Below are positions 36,683 through 45,622 of a DNA stretch of 64,000 nt, piece after piece. The notes beneath the pieces are model-generated. The model saw nothing but the letters and a program-made list of their open reading frames with translations. It ran no database searches and was not told the origin of the DNA. Source of the DNA: AWTP1-13 sp963814055 (GTDB lineage: Bacteria; Pseudomonadota; Alphaproteobacteria; Rhizobiales; Hyphomicrobiaceae); the NCBI GenBank assembly GCA_963814055.1, contig CAWFBJ010000030.1, positions 124,001 to 188,000 of the forward strand, given 5' to 3'. Both the position numbers and the translations under genes were made by a program. Within the stretch, counting starts at the first letter, position 1. Each line of letters starts with the position of its first letter.

Positions 36683-37951
36683 ATGAACCCTCGCGACCTC
36701 GACCAGCATAACACCGCGCCCATCTTCGATCCCGCTGCATTTCGTCTCGAGCCGCGCGAGGCCGCGCTGATTGCAAAGGCGCGTGCCTTCGGTGCTCGCG
36801 TGCTGGCTCCCCGGGCAGCCAAGCACGATCGCGAGGCCACGTTTCCGATCGAGAACTTCCGCGAGATGCATGGCGAAGGCCTGCTCGCCATCTGCATCCC
36901 CGAGAGCGAAGGCGGCGCGGGCGCGAGCTTCCGCACCTACTGCCTCGCCGCGGCCGAGCTCGGCCGCTATTGCGGCGCCACCGCGCTGTCGTGGAACATG
37001 CACGTGTGCTCGACGCTGTGGACCGGCGCCCTGGCCGACGACCTCGAAATGAGTGCCGGCGAACGCGCGCAACACAATGCGCGCCGCAGCGTGCACTACA
37101 GGCGCATCGTTGAGGACGGCGCGATCTATTCGCAGCCCTTCTCGGAAGGCGGTGCGGCGGCAGCCGGTGCCGCCGCGTTTGGAACCGAGGCCAAGCCGGT
37201 CGACGGCGGCTTCCTCGTCAACGGCAAGAAAATCTTCGCATCCCTCTCGGGCGCCGCCGACTATTACGGCGTCTTGTGCACCGAACGCAGCGAAGGCGAT
37301 GCCGCCAGCCGCCGCAACACGCTGTACCTGGCGCTGCCGGCGAATGCGAAGGGCGTCTCCGTCGTCGGCGATTGGGACCCGCTCGGCATGCGCGGCACGG
37401 TCTCGCGCACGCTCATCTTCAAGGACGTGTTCGTGCCCGAGGACGAGATGCTGATGCCGCGCGGCGTCTATTTCCGTGCCGCGACCTCCTGGCCGCACAT
37501 GTTCCTCACGTTGTCGCCGACGTACATGGGCCTGGCCCAGGCGGCCTACGACTTCACCGTCGCCTACCTGCGCGGCGAACTGCCCGGCACGCCGCCCGTC
37601 AAGCGGCGCATGTACCCGACGAAGCAAATCGCGGTGGCCGAGATGCGCATCATGCTGGAACAGACGAAAGCGCTGTGGTTCCAGTCCGTCAGCGAGGCGC
37701 GCGCCGACCCGACGCCTGAGCAGGTGCAGCGCGCTTATGCCGCCCAGTTCACCGTGATGGAGAACGCCAATGCGCTGGCCGCGAAAGCCATCCGCACCTG
37801 CGGCGGGCAGGCCATGCTCAAGAACCTGGCCCTGGAGCGTATCTACCGCGACAGCCGCTGCGGCTCGCTGATGTTGCCGTGGACGGCGGAAATATGCCTC
37901 GACCGCCTGGGCCGCGAGAGCCTGTACGCGCCCGGCGAGAAGGACGAGTGA
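36683..37951 (+). CDS. acyl-CoA dehydrogenase
   Basis: A 422-residue FAD enzyme that introduces an alpha-beta double bond into an acyl-CoA. ATG 36683 follows the hydrolase stop by 14 bases. The N-terminal helical domain is ALIAKARAFGARVLAPRAAK, the middle beta domain is VNGKKIFASLSGAADYYGVL and WDPLGMRGTVSRTLIFKDVF, and the C-terminal helix block is AAKAIRTCGGQAMLKNLALE followed by RIYRDSRCGSLMLPWTAEIC. The usual catalytic Glu position could not be assigned by eye. The order hydrolase then dehydrogenase suggests CoA-dependent breakdown of a carboxylic acid. Confidence 0.9.
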   Translation: MNPRDLDQHNTAPIFDPAAFRLEPREAALIAKARAFGARVLAPRAAKHDREATFPIENFREMHGEGLLAICIPESEGGAGASFRTYCLAAAELGRYCGATALSWNMHVCSTLWTGALADDLEMSAGERAQHNARRSVHYRRIVEDGAIYSQPFSEGGAAAAGAAAFGTEAKPVDGGFLVNGKKIFASLSGAADYYGVLCTERSEGDAASRRNTLYLALPANAKGVSVVGDWDPLGMRGTVSRTLIFKDVFVPEDEMLMPRGVYFRAATSWPHMFLTLSPTYMGLAQAAYDFTVAYLRGELPGTPPVKRRMYPTKQIAVAEMRIMLEQTKALWFQSVSEARADPTPEQVQRAYAAQFTVMENANALAAKAIRTCGGQAMLKNLALERIYRDSRCGSLMLPWTAEICLDRLGRESLYAPGEKDE

Positions 37952-38141
37952 AGGTATCCCGCGCTGCAAAAAGCGCCGGGCCGGCAAAACACATCCATTT
38001 GATCCGCCAGCTGCTGTGCGCCTTTCGACAGCCCTATCGGGAATTGGTATGGTGTATGCCAGTCGGGGGCGCTGTCGGCGAGCCGCGGCTCGCCGGCTGT
38101 ATACATTTTTTGGCTAATCAATAAGCTTCAGGGAGAGACGC

Positions 38142-39143
38142 ATGATCGAAATCGACCGCCGCAGCGTTTTGGCCGGCATGGCCGCGACCGCCGGAGTCGG
38201 CCTCCTTCCGGTCTTCGATGTTCGTTCCGCCAAGGCCGCCGCACCGCCGGCCGGCACGCAGAACGCGGGCTGGTACCGCTACAAGGTCGGCACGCACGAG
38301 GTGACGGTGGTCACCGACGGCGTCACCCGCTCCAAGTTTCCGGATGGCATAGTGGTCGGGAAGAGCCGCGACGAGATCAACAAGGGTCTGGCGGATGCCT
38401 ACCTGTCGCCCGGTCCCGACATGATCGCCATTACCTACACGCCAATCGTCGTCAACACCGGCAGCAAGCTCGTGGTAATCGACACCGGCACGGGCGAGGC
38501 CAATTTCGAGCGCAGCAAGGGCTCGGCGGGCCAGTTCCAGAACAATTTGAAGGCTGCGGGTATAGACCGCAACCAGGTCGATACCGTGATCATCTCGCAC
38601 TTCCACGGCGACCACATCAACGGCCTGCTGACGCCCGACAACAAGCCGGCGTACCCCAACGCCGAGATCCTGGTGCCGGCCGCCGAGTGGAAATACTTCA
38701 TGGACGATGCCGAGATGGGCAAGCAGACCACCGACCGCATGAAGGGCGTGTTTTCAAACCTGCGCCGCGTGTTCGACGCGCTCGGGCGCAAGGTCGGTCA
38801 GTATGAACCGGACAAAGAGGTGGCACCGGGCATCAAGTCGGTGGCGACCTACGGCCACACGCCCGGCCATAGCTCGTTCATTGTCGCATCCGGCAACGAC
38901 ACGGTGTTCGTCCAGTCGGACGTCACCAACCTTCCGCTGTTCGTGCGCAATCCCGGCTGGCATTTGATGTTCGACCAGGATGCCAATATGGCGGAAACCA
39001 CGCGCCGCAAGGTCTACGACATGCTGGCCGCCGACCGGATGATGGTGCAGGCGTTCCACTATCCGTTCCCGGCGCGCGCCTACATCGAGAAGACGGCCAC
39101 CGGCTATCGTGAGACCATGGTGCCCTGGAGCGCGACGCTCTGA
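38142..39143 (+). CDS. exported MBL-fold hydrolase (Tat substrate)
   Basis: A 333-residue metallo-beta-lactamase-fold protein in the periplasm. The N-terminus has a twin-arginine signal: DRRSVLAGMAATAGVGLLPV, then AKAAA. The zinc motif HFHGDH is at about residues 151-156 and a later metal His is in YGHTPGHSSF. The group includes quorum-quenching lactonases and alkyl-sulfatase-like proteins; the Tat signal fits a metal enzyme folded in the cytoplasm. It is a single gene, with its own terminator at 39166. Confidence 0.92.
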   Translation: MIEIDRRSVLAGMAATAGVGLLPVFDVRSAKAAAPPAGTQNAGWYRYKVGTHEVTVVTDGVTRSKFPDGIVVGKSRDEINKGLADAYLSPGPDMIAITYTPIVVNTGSKLVVIDTGTGEANFERSKGSAGQFQNNLKAAGIDRNQVDTVIISHFHGDHINGLLTPDNKPAYPNAEILVPAAEWKYFMDDAEMGKQTTDRMKGVFSNLRRVFDALGRKVGQYEPDKEVAPGIKSVATYGHTPGHSSFIVASGNDTVFVQSDVTNLPLFVRNPGWHLMFDQDANMAETTRRKVYDMLAADRMMVQAFHYPFPARAYIEKTATGYRETMVPWSATL

Positions 39144-39165
39144 GCATCAAGCTTCCATCTGTCAC

Positions 39166-39197
39166 GAAGGCCGCCAAGCAAGGCGGCCTTCTTTTTT
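39166..39197 (+). terminator. intrinsic terminator after the MBL hydrolase gene
   Basis: GAAGGCCGCC (39166-39175) pairs perfectly with GGCGGCCTTC (39182-39191), six-base loop, then six T. Confidence 0.92.
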
Positions 39198-39216
39198 GCG
39201 AGAACGGGGCTGCACC

Positions 39217-40014
39217 TCACCGGTGCTTGCCCAGCCAGCTCATCATGATCTTGTTGAACACGTCGGGGTGCTCGACGTTGGGGAAGTGGCGCGCGTTGGC
39301 GATCTCCTCGTAGCGCGCTCCGGGCACCAGCTCTGCAATCTTTTTGTTGCCGGCCGGCGGCGTGCCTTCGTCCATGGCGCCGCACACCACCAGCGCCGGC
39401 ACTTTGAGCGATGGCAGCTTCGGCGTGAAGTCGAAGTTGAGGATGGCGGCAGCACAACCGAGGTAGCCCGCCGGCGTGGTGCCGGCGATGGTGGCGTGGA
39501 TCTGCTTCCAGCGACCGGGATTGCGCGGCTTGTAGGCGTCGGTGAACCAGCGCTCCATGGTCGGGTCGGCCAGCGGCGCGAGCGAATTGGCCTTCTTTAC
39601 CGCCTCGATGCGCGGCGCCCAGCCGGCCGCCGCGCCGGGCATGGTTTGCGGCGAGGTATCGCTCCATAGGGCCGAGATCAGCCGCTGTCCGTGGGCGATG
39701 GCGAAGGCCTGGCCGATCATGCCGCCGATCGACAGCCCGACGAACTGCACCTTCTGGATGCCCAGGAAATCCAGCGCCGCAGCCACATCGTCGGCGAGCT
39801 GCGCCATGGTGTAATCGCCAGCGACGGGATCGCTGCCGCCATGGCCGCGCATGTCGAGGCGCAACACGCGGTAGCCGGCTGCAAGCAGCCCCGGCACCTG
39901 CTCGGCCCACATGCCGCCGTCGGACGCCAGCGAGTGCGTGAAGCACACGACCTGGCCGTTCTCGGGTCCCTCGAGCGTGTAGTAGAGCCTCCGTCCGTCG
40001 TGATTGATCAGCAT
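39217..40014 (-). CDS. alpha/beta hydrolase, 3-oxoadipate enol-lactonase-like
   Basis: A 265-residue hydrolase. The oxyanion block is QVVCFTHSLASDGGMWAEQV. Then come RVLRLDMRGHGGSDPVAGDY and the nucleophile FVGLSIGGMIGQAFA (Ser in GLSIGG, the PcaD-type elbow). The acid is in VVCGAMDEGTPPA and the His in NARHFPNVEHPD. PcaD hydrolyses 3-oxoadipate enol-lactone in the beta-ketoadipate route. No other pca gene is here, so the substrate may differ. The DoxX gene lies 58 bases upstream on the same strand and may be co-transcribed. Confidence 0.88.
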   Translation of the reverse strand: MLINHDGRRLYYTLEGPENGQVVCFTHSLASDGGMWAEQVPGLLAAGYRVLRLDMRGHGGSDPVAGDYTMAQLADDVAAALDFLGIQKVQFVGLSIGGMIGQAFAIAHGQRLISALWSDTSPQTMPGAAAGWAPRIEAVKKANSLAPLADPTMERWFTDAYKPRNPGRWKQIHATIAGTTPAGYLGCAAAILNFDFTPKLPSLKVPALVVCGAMDEGTPPAGNKKIAELVPGARYEEIANARHFPNVEHPDVFNKIMMSWLGKHR

Positions 40015-40072
40015 GACTTGGCTTTTCCCTTACTCGATTTCGACTAGAGCGTTTCCCACAGCGAGCCGATGC

Positions 40073-40483
40073 TCATTTTTTCGCGTCCAGGCTGCCTGGT
40101 CCGGGCCCTGCCGCCATTATTAAGAGCATCGCTCCCATCAGTCCCAAGTTTTTCAAGAGATGGATCATCTGCTGGGTAGCCGCTTCCGGCGTTGCCGCCT
40201 GCCATGGCGCGTGAAAGTAGTAGGTCGCGGGGATCAGAAACAGCAACAACAGGAGCGCACCGAAACGAGCCCGATAGCCGATTGCAACCAACACGCTGCC
40301 GACCAATAGGAAGACGATCGCTCCGGCGAGAGCGACTGTGGGAAAGGGCACGCCGGCCGATGCCATTCCCTGCACGACATTGGCGAAGTTCGGGATCTTG
40401 TTGGAGAGGGCGCTGAGCGCAAAGATTGCCACGAGGCATAGCCGGCCGAGGATCGCCAAAGGAGCTTGTAACGACTGCGACAT
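40073..40483 (-). CDS. DoxX-family membrane protein
   Basis: A 136-residue inner-membrane protein with four hydrophobic helices (LAILGRLCLVAIFALSAL, VALAGAIVFLLVGSVLVAIG, FGALLLLLFLIPATYYF, LLKNLGLMGAMLLIMAAGPG). The pattern RLCLVAIFALSALSNKIPNF and the late MIHLLKNLGLMGAML match DoxX/YphA proteins. Some are linked to quinone-dependent redox, but most have no known role. It stands before the enol-lactonase-like gene and may form a two-gene unit. Confidence 0.85.
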   Translation of the reverse strand: MSQSLQAPLAILGRLCLVAIFALSALSNKIPNFANVVQGMASAGVPFPTVALAGAIVFLLVGSVLVAIGYRARFGALLLLLFLIPATYYFHAPWQAATPEAATQQMIHLLKNLGLMGAMLLIMAAGPGPGSLDAKK

Positions 40484-40584
40484 CGAACTTCCCTAACTCT
40501 CTGCCAGCACTTCGATGAAGATGAGCCCCCGTAGAGCGCAGCGGTCGAGTGGTCAACATGCCAGTAGTCCGGCCCGTTGATCTC

Positions 40585-41370
40585 TCACCCCGCCTTCGGT
40601 GCCGCCCGCTCCGGATAGCTGCGCGCCATGCCGTCGCGCACGTCGTTCTGGATGCCGTATTGCGGGAACGGATAGCGGAAGCCGTTCTTCGCCAGCGCTG
40701 CCATGCCGGTGATTGCCTTTTCCAGATATTCCGGCGGCGCGGCCATCAGCATCTCGTCGTCCAGCACGCCGCCGTAGCGGCGCTCCGCAAAGCACGGGAT
40801 CGAGAGCGACGGCTGTCGCGTCTTCAGCGCGCGGCCCCAGCTGTCGGCGCACGCGCTTTCACCGACCACGCCCCAGTCGAAGCTCTTGTAGCCCGACCAC
40901 TGCAGGCCATTGATGAAATACATCATGGCGCCCGGCGTGGCGTAGAACAGCGCGATGTCGGGCGGGTCGAGCCGGCCGGAGGCGAGCGGGGCGACCGCGA
41001 GCGCTTCATACTTGCCGTCCTCCACGCAATGCATGGCCGCCTGGTGCGCGCCGGCATCCTCCAGCGTGGAGAACCACACGCCGGTCATGTGCTTGCCCGA
41101 CTTCCAGGCGTCGTCCTTGGCGCGGCCGAGGCCGACAACCGCACGGCACTGCGCACCCACCAGGTCCTCGGAGGTGATGCCCACGGTCCAGCCGAGCCGC
41201 GCGGCCTGCGCCACCGCCTGGTCGAGCGTGTGCACCGACTTGGGCCGCCGGATTTTGGGGATCGCTTCCATGTCGGCGCGGTTCTCGAACATCTTCATGC
41301 CGAACGGGATCGAGCGCAGCTTCAGCAGGCTTTCCAGCTTGGCGGCCGTATCGGCGATGGGTTGCGGCAT
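40585..41370 (-). CDS. DUF169 family protein
   Basis: A 261-residue protein. The frame is open to 41460, but ATG 41370 (MPQPIADTAAKLESLLKLRS) begins the conserved domain and is preferred. Family features are IPFGMKMFENRADM, a CRAVVGLGRA block with a Cys, YFINGLQWSGYKSFDWGVVG, ESACADSWGRALKTRQPSLS and GVLDDEMLMAAPPEYLEKAI. DUF169 proteins are often encoded with anaerobic or redox enzymes and have conserved Cys, but their function is not established. The gene is divergent from the MmgE/PrpD operon 230 bases away. Confidence 0.85.
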   Translation of the reverse strand: MPQPIADTAAKLESLLKLRSIPFGMKMFENRADMEAIPKIRRPKSVHTLDQAVAQAARLGWTVGITSEDLVGAQCRAVVGLGRAKDDAWKSGKHMTGVWFSTLEDAGAHQAAMHCVEDGKYEALAVAPLASGRLDPPDIALFYATPGAMMYFINGLQWSGYKSFDWGVVGESACADSWGRALKTRQPSLSIPCFAERRYGGVLDDEMLMAAPPEYLEKAITGMAALAKNGFRYPFPQYGIQNDVRDGMARSYPERAAPKAG

Positions 41371-41600
41371 GACGGGCTCATTGGGCGAGGACGATACCGC
41401 ATTGTGCGCACACCCGCTGGAGGCAGCAAGGGCTTCATTTTTCGCGATGACAGACAGCATGTGTTGGGACCAATGTTAGGGTATGAAGCCGTTTGATCTC
41501 GTCGATCGCAACGCTGCAATCGTGCCCGACGAGACGCCCAACCGCTTTGGGCTAGGACGAAGACGTAGGGGTTGCAGCGTTAAGGCGAGGGAGGTGTGTG

Positions 41601-42962
41601 ATGTCTGACGGTCTAACGGGTTCGCTCGCGGCATTCGTCTCCGGGCTGCGTCCTGCGGATATCCCCACCAAGGTTATGTCGGTCGTCCACACGGGCTTTG
41701 CCGATTGCGTGGCGACGATGATCGCGGGAAGCCTCGAGGAAGCACCGGCGCTGCTCCTCAAGACGCTCGCGCCGCCGGCAGGCGATGCTAGCCTCTACCT
41801 GACCGGCCCGCGCGTGCGGGCGCCGGAGGCTGCATGGATCAACGGCACCGCGGCCCACGCGCTCGATTATGACGACGTGGCCTTGCGCGGTCATCCGAGT
41901 GCGGTGTTGGTTCCGGCCATCCTCGCCGAGGCGGAGTCGCTCGGCGCCAGTGGCGCACAAATGGCTGCAGCCTATGTTGCCGGCTACGAGGTCTGGGCGG
42001 AGCTCGCCGACCGTGACCAGGCTCAGCACCATCAAAAGGGGTGGCACCCAACGGGGATCTTTGGACCGATTGCGGCTGCGGCCGCCTGCGCTTCCTTGCG
42101 CGGCCTCGATGTCGGCAAGGCGGCCCACGCGCTTGCACTTGCGGCCTCACACAGTTCGGGGCTGGTCGCCAACTTCGGCACCATGGCGAAGCCCTATCAC
42201 GCCGGACGTGCGGCACATTCGGGTATCATGTCCGCGCGACTGGCATCGGCCGGGTTCACCGCTTCTCCCGATGCGCTCGAGCATCCCCTCGGTTTCCTGG
42301 CCGCCGTCTCCCCAAAGGGCGACGTGAACCGCGAGCGGCCGGCGAAGGCAGGGCGCGATTGGCAGATCCTTAAGCAGGGTTTGAGCGTCAAGAAATATCC
42401 CCTGTGCTACTGCACCCACCGGGCCATCGACGGCATGCTCGATCTGCTGGCCGCACAACCTGTGAAGCCGGAGAATGTGGATGCAATCAAGGTTTCCACA
42501 AGCCGCCGCAACGTCGCCGTCCTGCGCAACAGCGGCCCGCAAACGGGACTGGAGGCGAAGTTCAGCATGCAGTTCGCCATGGCGAGTTCGGTTGTGGCCG
42601 GGCGCGTCGGCCTTGGCGAGCTGACCGATGCCTTCGTTCGGCGCGAGGATGTACAGGACCTGATGCGGAAGGTTGTGGTCGAGCCGGATGACCGCGAAGA
42701 CCCGGCGAGGCCGGGCGCAGCACCCTACGACCTGGTGACGATCGACACACGGGAGGGTGGGCGGCTGGAGAGCGCACGGATCACGCTTGAGCGCGGGTCG
42801 CCGGAGCTGCCTCTGTCAACCGAGCAGCTCTGGGCGAAATTCTCCGATTGCTTCGCGCTTGGCAACCCGAAGCTGCCTGCGCGGGCGGTGTTCGATGCGC
42901 TGATGACGCTCGAGCGCCAGCCGAACGTTGCGGCCCTGTGCGGTTTGAGCAAGGCGGCCTGA
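41601..42962 (+). CDS. MmgE/PrpD family protein
   Basis: A 453-residue protein of the 2-methylcitrate dehydratase/aconitate decarboxylase fold, starting at ATG 41601 with a GGGAGG-type site upstream. The hallmark HALDYDDVALRGHPSAVLVP lies at about residues 90-110. GWHPTGIFGPIAAAAACASL, HSSGLVANFGTMAKPYHAGR and KKYPLCYCTHRAIDG follow, all as in the family. Members dehydrate or isomerise hydroxy-tricarboxylates, but many paralogs have other roles. It is the first gene of a compact operon; the CoA ligase starts 4 bases after its stop. Confidence 0.92.
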   Translation: MSDGLTGSLAAFVSGLRPADIPTKVMSVVHTGFADCVATMIAGSLEEAPALLLKTLAPPAGDASLYLTGPRVRAPEAAWINGTAAHALDYDDVALRGHPSAVLVPAILAEAESLGASGAQMAAAYVAGYEVWAELADRDQAQHHQKGWHPTGIFGPIAAAAACASLRGLDVGKAAHALALAASHSSGLVANFGTMAKPYHAGRAAHSGIMSARLASAGFTASPDALEHPLGFLAAVSPKGDVNRERPAKAGRDWQILKQGLSVKKYPLCYCTHRAIDGMLDLLAAQPVKPENVDAIKVSTSRRNVAVLRNSGPQTGLEAKFSMQFAMASSVVAGRVGLGELTDAFVRREDVQDLMRKVVVEPDDREDPARPGAAPYDLVTIDTREGGRLESARITLERGSPELPLSTEQLWAKFSDCFALGNPKLPARAVFDALMTLERQPNVAALCGLSKAA

Positions 42963-42966
42963 GCGC

Positions 42967-44583
42967 GTGAACCTGGCCGACCTCATCGACCGCAACGCCG
43001 ACCTTGCACCGGACAAGGCGGCGATCCGCTTTGGCGGCACGGAATTGACCTACGCGGCGCTGGCACAGCGCATCAGCGAGACCGCGCGGGCGTTGAAATC
43101 CCAGCTTGGCATCGTCCGGGGCGACCGCGTCGCGATCCTGGCCGCCAATCACCCCGACTATCTTGTCCTGCTCTACGCTTGCGCCCGCCTGGGCGCGATG
43201 CTGGTGCCGATCAACTGGCGTCTCGCGGTGCCGGAGCAGTTGTTCATCCTGCGCGATGCAGGCGTGAAAGCACTGGTGGTGGAGCAGGCTTTTGCGCCGG
43301 TCGTCGAAGCGCTTGCGGCGGCACTACCGGGCGTGCGCGTCATAGGCCTCGATTTTTCGCCAGCTGGCGGTACCTCGTTTTCCGCTCTGCTGGAGAGTAG
43401 CGGTGGGGGCGCCGACGGCCGCAGTGACAACGTCGATACAACCTGCCCCCTGCTCATCGTCTACACCTCGGGCACGACCGGCCATCCCAAGGGCGCGGTA
43501 CTGCGCCAGGACGCGCTGGTGGCGAACGCCGCCATGAGCCAGCACATGCACGACATGACGGCGCAGGATCATATCCTCACCGTGCTGCCGCTGTTCCATG
43601 TCGGCGGACTCAACATCCAGACCACGCCGGCGCTGCAACTGGGTGCGACGGTCACCCTGCACGCACGCTTCGCGCCGGAGGCGACGCTGAATGCCATCGA
43701 ACATGATCGGCCAACCCTGACCGTGCTGGTGCCGGCCACCATCCAGGCCATGATCGAGCATCCGCGCTGGAGCCAAGCGAAGTTCGACAGTCTGCGCGCC
43801 GTCAGCACCGGGTCGACCCAGGTGCCGCAACGCCTGGTCGATGCCTTCACGAGCCGCGGCACGCCGGTGCTGCAGGTCTACGGCTCCACCGAGACAAGCC
43901 CGGTCGCGGTCTACACGCGGCTCTCCGGTGATTGGCGGCGACCTGGCTCCACGGGCTTGCCCGGCCTCCTGTGCGAAGCGCGCATCGTCGATGACGCTGG
44001 CGACGAGCTGCCGGCGGGCACGGCCGGCGAAGTCGTGGTGCGCGGCCCTAACGTTCTCAGCGAATACTGGAACAATCCGAAGGCCACGGCCGAAGCGCTG
44101 CGCGAGGGCTGGTACTACAGCGGCGATATTGGCGTGCGCGATGCGGATGGCCACTTCTTCATCCACGACCGCAAGAAGAACCTGATCATCTCGGGCGGCG
44201 AGAACATCTACCCGGCCGAGGTGGAGCGCGTGCTGGGCCAGCATCCCTCAGTTGCCGACGCTGCGGTGATCGGGCGCGCGGATGACAAGTGGCAGGAGGT
44301 GCCGGTCGCCTACATCGTGCCTCAGCCGGATGCGACGCCGGACCCGGCAGCAATCGAGCGCTTTTGCTTGGCCCAGCTGGCGCGCTACAAGGTGCCCCGT
44401 GAATACGTGTTCGTGGACAGCCTGCCGCGCAACGCCATGGGTAAGGTGCAGCACTTCCGGCTCAAGGAACTGATCGCGGACGGGACTGTCAGGGCGAGTG
44501 CGGGCGCAGCGGCGACGGAGCAGAAAGCAGATGAAAATCGCCGTTCTGGGCGGTGGCAATGGCTCGTTGGCGGCGGCCGGTGA
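42967..44583 (+). CDS. acyl-CoA synthetase (AMP-forming ligase)
   Basis: A 538-residue ANL-superfamily ligase that activates a carboxylic acid with ATP and CoA. GTG 42967 is four bases after the previous stop. The P-loop is YTSGTTGHPKGAVL (about residues 165-178), then YGSTETSP, and SGDIGVRDADGHFFIHDRKK followed by NLIISGGENIYPAEVE. The catalytic lysine is in PRNAMGKVQ. The last 18 residues are translated from DNA that also encodes the start of the next gene (53-base overlap). It is FadD/fadK-like; the acid cannot be named. Confidence 0.93.
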   Translation: MNLADLIDRNADLAPDKAAIRFGGTELTYAALAQRISETARALKSQLGIVRGDRVAILAANHPDYLVLLYACARLGAMLVPINWRLAVPEQLFILRDAGVKALVVEQAFAPVVEALAAALPGVRVIGLDFSPAGGTSFSALLESSGGGADGRSDNVDTTCPLLIVYTSGTTGHPKGAVLRQDALVANAAMSQHMHDMTAQDHILTVLPLFHVGGLNIQTTPALQLGATVTLHARFAPEATLNAIEHDRPTLTVLVPATIQAMIEHPRWSQAKFDSLRAVSTGSTQVPQRLVDAFTSRGTPVLQVYGSTETSPVAVYTRLSGDWRRPGSTGLPGLLCEARIVDDAGDELPAGTAGEVVVRGPNVLSEYWNNPKATAEALREGWYYSGDIGVRDADGHFFIHDRKKNLIISGGENIYPAEVERVLGQHPSVADAAVIGRADDKWQEVPVAYIVPQPDATPDPAAIERFCLAQLARYKVPREYVFVDSLPRNAMGKVQHFRLKELIADGTVRASAGAAATEQKADENRRSGRWQWLVGGGR

Positions 44584-45622
44584 TCTCGCGCTAGCTGGCC
44601 ACGAGGTGCGCCTGTGGCGGCGCGATCGAGCCGCGATCGAAGCGCACAAGACTGCCGGCGGGGTCATTACGGTCAAGGATTTCCGTGGCCGGCACGAAGC
44701 GCGGCCGGCGCTAATCACCTCCGACATCGCCGACGCCGTGCGTGGAGCGGAACTCATTTTGTGTCCGGCTCCGGCCACGGCACAACCCGACATTGCAAGT
44801 GCGCTCGCACCGCATCTGGCCGACGGGCAAGTGATATTCCTGCCACCTGGAACGTTCGGTTCTGTGCTGTTTGCGAAGACGGCCTGGGATGCCGGCAACC
44901 GCGCCGAAGTTGCGTTCGCAGAAACCGGCACGCTGCCCTGGCTCACGCGCAAGCACGGGCCCTTCGAGGCGGCGATCACCATCCGTGCCAAGCGGCTGCC
45001 GACGGGCGTTTTCCCGCTGACGCTGCAGGCGCAAGCGCTGGAGGTGATCGGCCGCGCGTTTCCCGGCGTGATCGAACCGTGCGGCGATGCGCTGTCGGGC
45101 GCGCTGATGAATGCGGGGCCGATCATCCATCCGCCGCTGATCACCATGAACGCGGCGCCGCTGGAGCATTTCGAGAAATGGGACATCCACAAGGAAGGCA
45201 CCACTGCCTCCACGCGCCGCGTTACCGATGCACTCGATGCCGAGCGCATGGTTATCCGCGAAGCGCTGGGGTACGGCCCGCCGCACTTTCCGCTTGCCAA
45301 CCACTACGCGCGGGACGGCGAGGAATGGATGTACGGCCGCGGCTCGCACGACAAGCTGACCAACTCCGGCGACTGGCGCGAGCGCATCGTTCTGACAGAG
45401 CACCGCTACATGCTGGAGGATGTCCGCATCGGGCTGTCGTTCCTCGTATCGGCCGGCGAGCTAGCGGGTGTGAAGACACCGCTGGCGCGATCATTCCTGG
45501 CCATCGGCTCGGCCATCTGCGGTGAGGATTTCATGGCGACGGGCCGCACGCTCTCTGGCCTGGGGCTCGGACATCTCGACACAACGGGTCTCAAGTCGCT
45601 CCTGGCTGAAGGCTTCAGATGA
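44531..45622 (+). CDS. NAD(P)-dependent dehydrogenase, octopine/nopaline dehydrogenase family
   Basis: A 363-residue oxidoreductase. ATG 44531 has GGAG nine to ten bases upstream and lies inside the end of the CoA ligase gene. The Rossmann start is KIAVLGGGNGSLAAAGDLAL. A middle block is LPWLTRKHGPFEAAITIRAK, and the octopine_DH domain shows NAGPIIHPPLITMNAAPLEH and PHFPLANHYARDGEEWMYGR. Family enzymes join or split an amino acid and a 2-oxo acid (opines), though many bacterial members have unknown substrates. The stop overlaps the next start (ATGA). Confidence 0.9.
   Translation: MKIAVLGGGNGSLAAAGDLALAGHEVRLWRRDRAAIEAHKTAGGVITVKDFRGRHEARPALITSDIADAVRGAELILCPAPATAQPDIASALAPHLADGQVIFLPPGTFGSVLFAKTAWDAGNRAEVAFAETGTLPWLTRKHGPFEAAITIRAKRLPTGVFPLTLQAQALEVIGRAFPGVIEPCGDALSGALMNAGPIIHPPLITMNAAPLEHFEKWDIHKEGTTASTRRVTDALDAERMVIREALGYGPPHFPLANHYARDGEEWMYGRGSHDKLTNSGDWRERIVLTEHRYMLEDVRIGLSFLVSAGELAGVKTPLARSFLAIGSAICGEDFMATGRTLSGLGLGHLDTTGLKSLLAEGFR

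Noticed and set aside
36557..37987. 476-codon - strand open frame opposite the acyl-CoA dehydrogenase
   Set aside because: The + strand product matches a known enzyme family throughout. The - strand reading has no domain features.
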